This document shows, piece by piece, positions 57,912 to 64,000 of a DNA stretch of 64,000 nucleotides. The notes under the pieces were generated by a model, which saw only the letters and a list, made by a program, of their open reading frames with translations, did no database searches and was not told the DNA's origin. The DNA comes from Pelagibacterium halotolerans B2. Its GTDB lineage: Bacteria; Pseudomonadota; Alphaproteobacteria; Rhizobiales; Devosiaceae. Made by a program: the position numbers and the translations under genes. The first letter of the stretch is position 1; each line of letters starts with the position of its first letter. The DNA lies in contig NC_016078.1 in assembly GCF_000230555.1 (NCBI RefSeq), forward strand, positions 2,801,001-2,865,000. The letters run 5' to 3'.

Positions 57912-58817
57912 CTAGGCGTCGAGTGCGCCAAGACTGGAGAAAAAGTTCACCACATCGTCGAGCACGGGCGCCCGCCAGCGCAGCATCGCGCCAAGAGCCG
58001 TAACGATCTCCATATGCCCGATCCCGTCATAATAACGCTCATCGACCGGCACATTGTTCTCACGAAGTTTTGCGGCAAGGGCCGTCGTGTTGTCGGTCTT
58101 GACGATAAGATCGAGATTACCCGCCGCCAGGAACATGGGCGGTGCCGATGGCGTCACGAGGCGGACCGGCTGGGTGCCTTCAGGGTTGGGTGCATAGCCG
58201 AAGGCTGCTCGCACTTCGTCGAATTCAAAGGGATAAAAATCATAGGGTCCGGCCAGACCGGCGATGCCGCGCACCTTGAGGGTCGACCCCGCCTCACGCA
58301 GAAAGGTTGGATCGAGCCCCAGCATCACCGCGTTGTAGGCGCCCGCTGAGTGTCCCGCGAGAAACAGTTTGTCGGCATTGCCGCCAAAGGTCGCGATGTT
58401 GTCCTCGACCCATTTGGCCGCAACTGCAATATCGTAGAGAAAGGCGGGATAGGTGACTTCCGGCACCAGCCGATAATCGGCGATCACAGTGACAAATCCG
58501 CGTGAGGCGAAAGCGCGACCCACAAAGTCATATTCCCAGCGCTCGCCCCGGCTCCAGCCTCCGCCATAAACAAACATCAGGACCGGCGCGTTCCCTTTGG
58601 GGTTCTGCTGCACATAGACGTCGAGTTTGCCGCGTGGTCCGCCGGCATAGGCAATGCCGTCACCCATCTTCATGACCCCACCATCAACCGCCGTCGGCAG
58701 GTTGAACGGATCCATTAGGGATACAGCCTGCGCCGAACCCGGAAACAGCCCGCCTGCAAGCGTGAACGCTCCGGCTGAGCCCAGAAAATGGCGACGCGAA
58801 ATGTCCATTGCAGCCAT
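57912..58817 (-). CDS. Exported alpha/beta hydrolase (esterase-like) 2, Tat-type signal
   Basis: A 301-residue paralogue of the neighbour. The N-terminus is a twin-arginine signal (SRRHFLGSAGAFTLAGG). Matching blocks include FVYGGGWSRGERWEYDFVGR, LAGHSAGAYNAVMLGLDP and GIAGLAGPYDFYPFEF. The nucleophile Ser, an Asp (GNLDLIVKTDN) and a His (YDGIGHMEIV) are present. It lies upstream of copy 1 on the same strand, 62 bases away; the two probably arose by tandem duplication. Confidence 0.88.
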   Translation of the reverse strand: MAAMDISRRHFLGSAGAFTLAGGLFPGSAQAVSLMDPFNLPTAVDGGVMKMGDGIAYAGGPRGKLDVYVQQNPKGNAPVLMFVYGGGWSRGERWEYDFVGRAFASRGFVTVIADYRLVPEVTYPAFLYDIAVAAKWVEDNIATFGGNADKLFLAGHSAGAYNAVMLGLDPTFLREAGSTLKVRGIAGLAGPYDFYPFEFDEVRAAFGYAPNPEGTQPVRLVTPSAPPMFLAAGNLDLIVKTDNTTALAAKLRENNVPVDERYYDGIGHMEIVTALGAMLRWRAPVLDDVVNFFSSLGALDA

Positions 58818-58919
58818 GAAAATTTGAGGAAACTGGTATCGAACGCCCTGTCCTGCCGCACGATCACGACCAATTTTGGACAGGATAGTGCACGCTCGGC
58901 CACAGGACTTAAAGAACCA

Positions 58920-59540
58920 TTAGCGTGAGACCGTCGGACGCAGCATCTCAAAGATCGAAGTCACTTCCACATAGTCGCCACGATAACCACAGCGGGCAAT
59001 TGTTCCTGCTTTTTCAATATCGAACCGTCCGTCGATGAGGTAGTCAGCGTCGATATGGACCCGAACCACCTGTCCGATCACAAGTTCGCGCGCCAGACGA
59101 TTTCCCTCGAGATCGACGAGCGGCTTGATCTCAAGCAGCTTGCACTCGAACGTCGCCGGAGCACCCCCGACCCGAGGGGGAGCCACCAGATCGGAGGTGA
59201 GTTTTTCAAGCCCGGCCTCCTCGAATTCGTCGATATTTCGCTCGAAGGCGCCCGAACTGACATTCATCGCTTCGGCCTGCCGCCGGGTCGCCAGATTGTA
59301 GACGAACTCTCCGGTCTCCTCGATATTGCTGACCGAGTCCTTGCGGCCCTCGCTGCCAAAAATCAGAATGGGCGGCGCCGAACAGAAAATATTGAAAAAG
59401 CTGTAGGGGGCGAGATTGGCCCGGCCGTCACCACCGATTGACGACACCCAGCCGATCGGTCGTGGCGCTATGATTGCCTTGATCGGATCATGGGGCAGTC
59501 CATGTCCTTTGGCGGGGTCGTAGGAATGATAGCGGGCCAT
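58920..59540 (-). CDS. Flavin reductase-like (FMN-binding) domain protein
   Basis: A 206-residue protein of the flavin_reduct family: AIIAPRPIGWVSSIGGDGRA, then NLAPYSFFNIFCSAPPILIF, and the later SGAFERNIDEFEEAGL. These make the split-barrel FMN site. It may serve as the reductase of a two-component monooxygenase, but no oxygenase is adjacent. The gene is divergent from the MFS transporter. Confidence 0.88.
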   Translation of the reverse strand: MARYHSYDPAKGHGLPHDPIKAIIAPRPIGWVSSIGGDGRANLAPYSFFNIFCSAPPILIFGSEGRKDSVSNIEETGEFVYNLATRRQAEAMNVSSGAFERNIDEFEEAGLEKLTSDLVAPPRVGGAPATFECKLLEIKPLVDLEGNRLARELVIGQVVRVHIDADYLIDGRFDIEKAGTIARCGYRGDYVEVTSIFEMLRPTVSR

Positions 59541-59646
59541 TGAGTGTCCTCTGGGTCATGGTGTTCGGGAGCGGGAATAATCAGGTTTTCCGCCATTGCC
59601 AACAGCACTACCTTGCCACTCCCGCGCCGCAGGCGCGATTCGCAGG

Positions 59647-60864
59647 ATGTATCGGAACCTTCGCATGCTCACCGCAGTTCGTCAGTTCAATCTCACCATA
59701 TGGCTTGTGATCCTCTCGACATTCGCGGGCCGGTTCGTGCTGTTCATGATCTGGCCCTTTCTGGCCATTCTCCTGCACCGCAAATTCGGACTGAACGAGT
59801 TCGAGGTCGGCATATTCCTGGCGCTTGCGACGGCTGCGGGTGTCGTTTTCGGCTTCTATGTCGGCTATCTTTCCGACAAGCTTGGCCGCCGAAAGATCAT
59901 GATTGCCGGCTTGGTGCTCTCGATCATCTCCATGATCGTTCTGGGAACGGCCGACAGCCTTCTCATGCTGTTTGCCGGCACGCTGCTTCAAGCCCTTGCA
60001 CGCCCGATGGTCGAAGACCCCGGCAGAGCTTTGATGACCGATATGGTCCAAGACCGCGACGTCAAGGACATGGCGCTCCATGTGCGCTATTTCGCGCTCA
60101 ACGTCGGCGCTGCTACCGGCCCCATGCTTGGCGCTGCCGCCGGCCTGACCGGCCAGCAAGCCACGTTTCTTCTGCTCGGCGCGGTCTATGGCCTCTACCT
60201 TGCCGCAGCGGCGATCGTGTTCAACATAGAACGCCCCTTGCAAGGATCCACAATGGCCGCCAACTTCTCGCTCGGCGATGTGGTAAGGGTGCTCCGGCGC
60301 GACAACGCCTTCATGTTGTTCGTTTTCGCCGGCCTGATCTGCTCGATAGCCTACGGTCAGATCGATGCGGGCCTTGTTCAATATCTTCAACAGCAATCCG
60401 TCGTCGATATCGCTACACTCTATGCCTTCCTGATCGGCACCAACGCTGCCACCATCGTGGTGTTTCAATTTCCCTTGCTCAAGCTGACGGCCGGAATTTC
60501 GCCGTTCCTGCGGGCCATGATCGGCGTAACCCTGTTCGCCGCCGGCTTTCTCGGCTTCGGCCTGACCCCGGTTGAACCGCCTTTTGCCCTCTTGGTCGCC
60601 ATGTTCATCCTGAGCCTGGGCGAAGCGATCCTGTTTCCGACCATGAACATCATTATCGATCGCCTCGCCATACCCGAGATGAAGGGCAGCTATTTCGGCG
60701 CGTTTTCCTTCAGCGTCTTCGGCTTTGCGCTCGCCCCGCTGGTGGGGGGAAGTCTGCTCTATTGGTTTGGGGGTTTGGTGCTGTGGCTTTTGATGACGTT
60801 TTTTTCGGTTTTGGTTGCGCTGTTATTTTTTCTGGCCGACCGCTTTTCCGAGCGGACGGTTTGA
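59647..60864 (+). CDS. MFS transporter (drug/metabolite efflux type)
   Basis: A 405-residue 12-helix protein. The MFS signature between helices 2 and 3 is GYLSDKLGRRKIMIAGLVLS. The start at ATG 59647 (GCAGG upstream) removes an unlike 17-residue leader of the longer frame. Helix 5 contains GAATGPMLGAAAG, which resembles motif C of drug/H+ antiporters, so efflux is likely. The substrate is unknown. Confidence 0.88.
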   Translation: MYRNLRMLTAVRQFNLTIWLVILSTFAGRFVLFMIWPFLAILLHRKFGLNEFEVGIFLALATAAGVVFGFYVGYLSDKLGRRKIMIAGLVLSIISMIVLGTADSLLMLFAGTLLQALARPMVEDPGRALMTDMVQDRDVKDMALHVRYFALNVGAATGPMLGAAAGLTGQQATFLLLGAVYGLYLAAAAIVFNIERPLQGSTMAANFSLGDVVRVLRRDNAFMLFVFAGLICSIAYGQIDAGLVQYLQQQSVVDIATLYAFLIGTNAATIVVFQFPLLKLTAGISPFLRAMIGVTLFAAGFLGFGLTPVEPPFALLVAMFILSLGEAILFPTMNIIIDRLAIPEMKGSYFGAFSFSVFGFALAPLVGGSLLYWFGGLVLWLLMTFFSVLVALLFFLADRFSERTV

Positions 60865-61110
60865 TGGGTTTCCGGCTCGATGGCGCTGATGCCCGATCGG
60901 CTGGTTGGCCTTTGGTTTTGATTTCAGGTGGGGCCGATTGGTTGCTTGGGGGTCTGCGGGCCTGGTGGGACGGATTTTGCGCCGCCCCATTGGCTCTGAT
61001 TGTGCCGGTGGCCTGGGTTGGCGAGCCAGGCCATGAGGGCTGGCCCGGCATGGCTGAGCGGGTGCCTGTGCCGGGGGTATGCGGCCTGTTGTTGTTGTGC
61101 TCAGGAATGC

Positions 61111-61148
61111 AAAAAGCCCCCGGTGCTTTACGCACGCGGGGGCTTTTT
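61111..61148 (-). terminator. Bidirectional terminator at the end of the rRNA operon
   Basis: AAAAAGCCCCCG and CGGGGGCTTTTT flank a smaller TGC/GCA stem. It stands about 40 bases beyond the 5S 3' end and has T-runs on both strands, so it can also stop transcripts from the MFS side. The preceding 60865-61110 holds only GC-rich inverted repeats. Confidence 0.88.
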
Positions 61149-61188
61149 GTTGTGGTGTATTGAGAAGGATTTCCAGCGGGTTTTATAG

Positions 61189-61305
61189 ATCTGGCGGCGA
61201 CCTACTCTCCCGTGCCTTAAGACACAGTACCATTGGCGCTGAAGTGTTTAACGGTCGAGTTCGGAATGGGATCGGGTTCTGGGCACTTCGCCATAGCCAC
61301 CAGAT
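61189..61305 (-). rRNA. rrf: 5S ribosomal RNA
   Basis: About 117 bases on the minus strand, starting CTGGTGGCTATGGCGAAGTG and containing CCCATTCCGAACTCG in the conserved loop; it ends GGAGAGTAGGTCGCCGCCAG. Ends may be off by a few bases. It lies about 80 bases after the 23S gene. Confidence 0.95.
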
Positions 61306-61384
61306 CGATAAAACTCGCTGGGGAAACTGGTCTTTATTTTCTGATTGGCAACACTTTGGGTGCTGCGATTATAGGTAAATGAGA

Positions 61385-64000
<2,616 letters not shown>

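Overview
The window looks like chromosome of an alphaproteobacterium, probably Hyphomicrobiales and perhaps near Devosia or Pelagibacterium. The evidence is the GC-rich coding, the alphaproteobacterial style of the cytochrome c maturation and potFGHI genes, and an rRNA operon at the right end. The genus is inference only.

The layout has three parts. (A) 1 to about 19.9 kb is a respiratory maturation and envelope island. It holds an ArsR-type regulator; a minus-strand copper/thiol operon (DUF2946-like protein, PCu(A)C chaperone, SCO/SenC, DsbA-like oxidoreductase); a plus-strand cytochrome c maturation run (ccmG, ccmI, ccmF, ccmH, without ccmE); a four-gene operon joining a large di-heme peroxidase-like protein to a PhnD/PhnC/PhnE-type ABC transporter; a caa3-type CtaG and a CcdA; then an L,D-transpeptidase, a DUF2171 protein, a PAP2 phosphatase, an M23 peptidase and a lone cytochrome b. 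(B) About 20.0 to 44.9 kb is the backbone of an integrative conjugative element, almost all on the minus strand: RlxS-type relaxase, lytic transglycosylase, DUF736, TraF peptidase, DUF2840, RepA with an iteron/DnaA-box origin, an AlpA-like HTH, DUF2285, DUF6499, single-strand binding protein, DUF2493, Toprim, a giant methyltransferase/strawberry-notch helicase, ParB-like and ArdC. A group II intron sits between the ssb stop codon and its terminator. The element stops at an initiator tRNA-fMet gene. (C) 45 to 64 kb is ordinary chromosome: aldo/keto reductase, TetR, two LuxR-type regulators, DUF599, LprI-like, bfd-bfr, potFGHI plus an aminotransferase, two related secreted hydrolases, a flavin reductase, an MFS transporter, and 5S and 23S rRNA on the minus strand.

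Parts A and B may belong together. No integrase, second tRNA-end copy, traG or trb genes are visible, so the far end of the element probably lies left of position 1. In related elements (Tn4371-like architecture, from memory) cargo sits between the relaxase and traG, which is exactly where part A lies. On that reading part A is mobile cargo that adapts the electron-transport chain: copper delivery to oxidases (SCO, PCu(A)C, CtaG), haem attachment (Ccm, CcdA, DsbA), a spare cytochrome b, and an unassigned di-heme/ABC uptake module. That module is the best candidate for an undescribed system.
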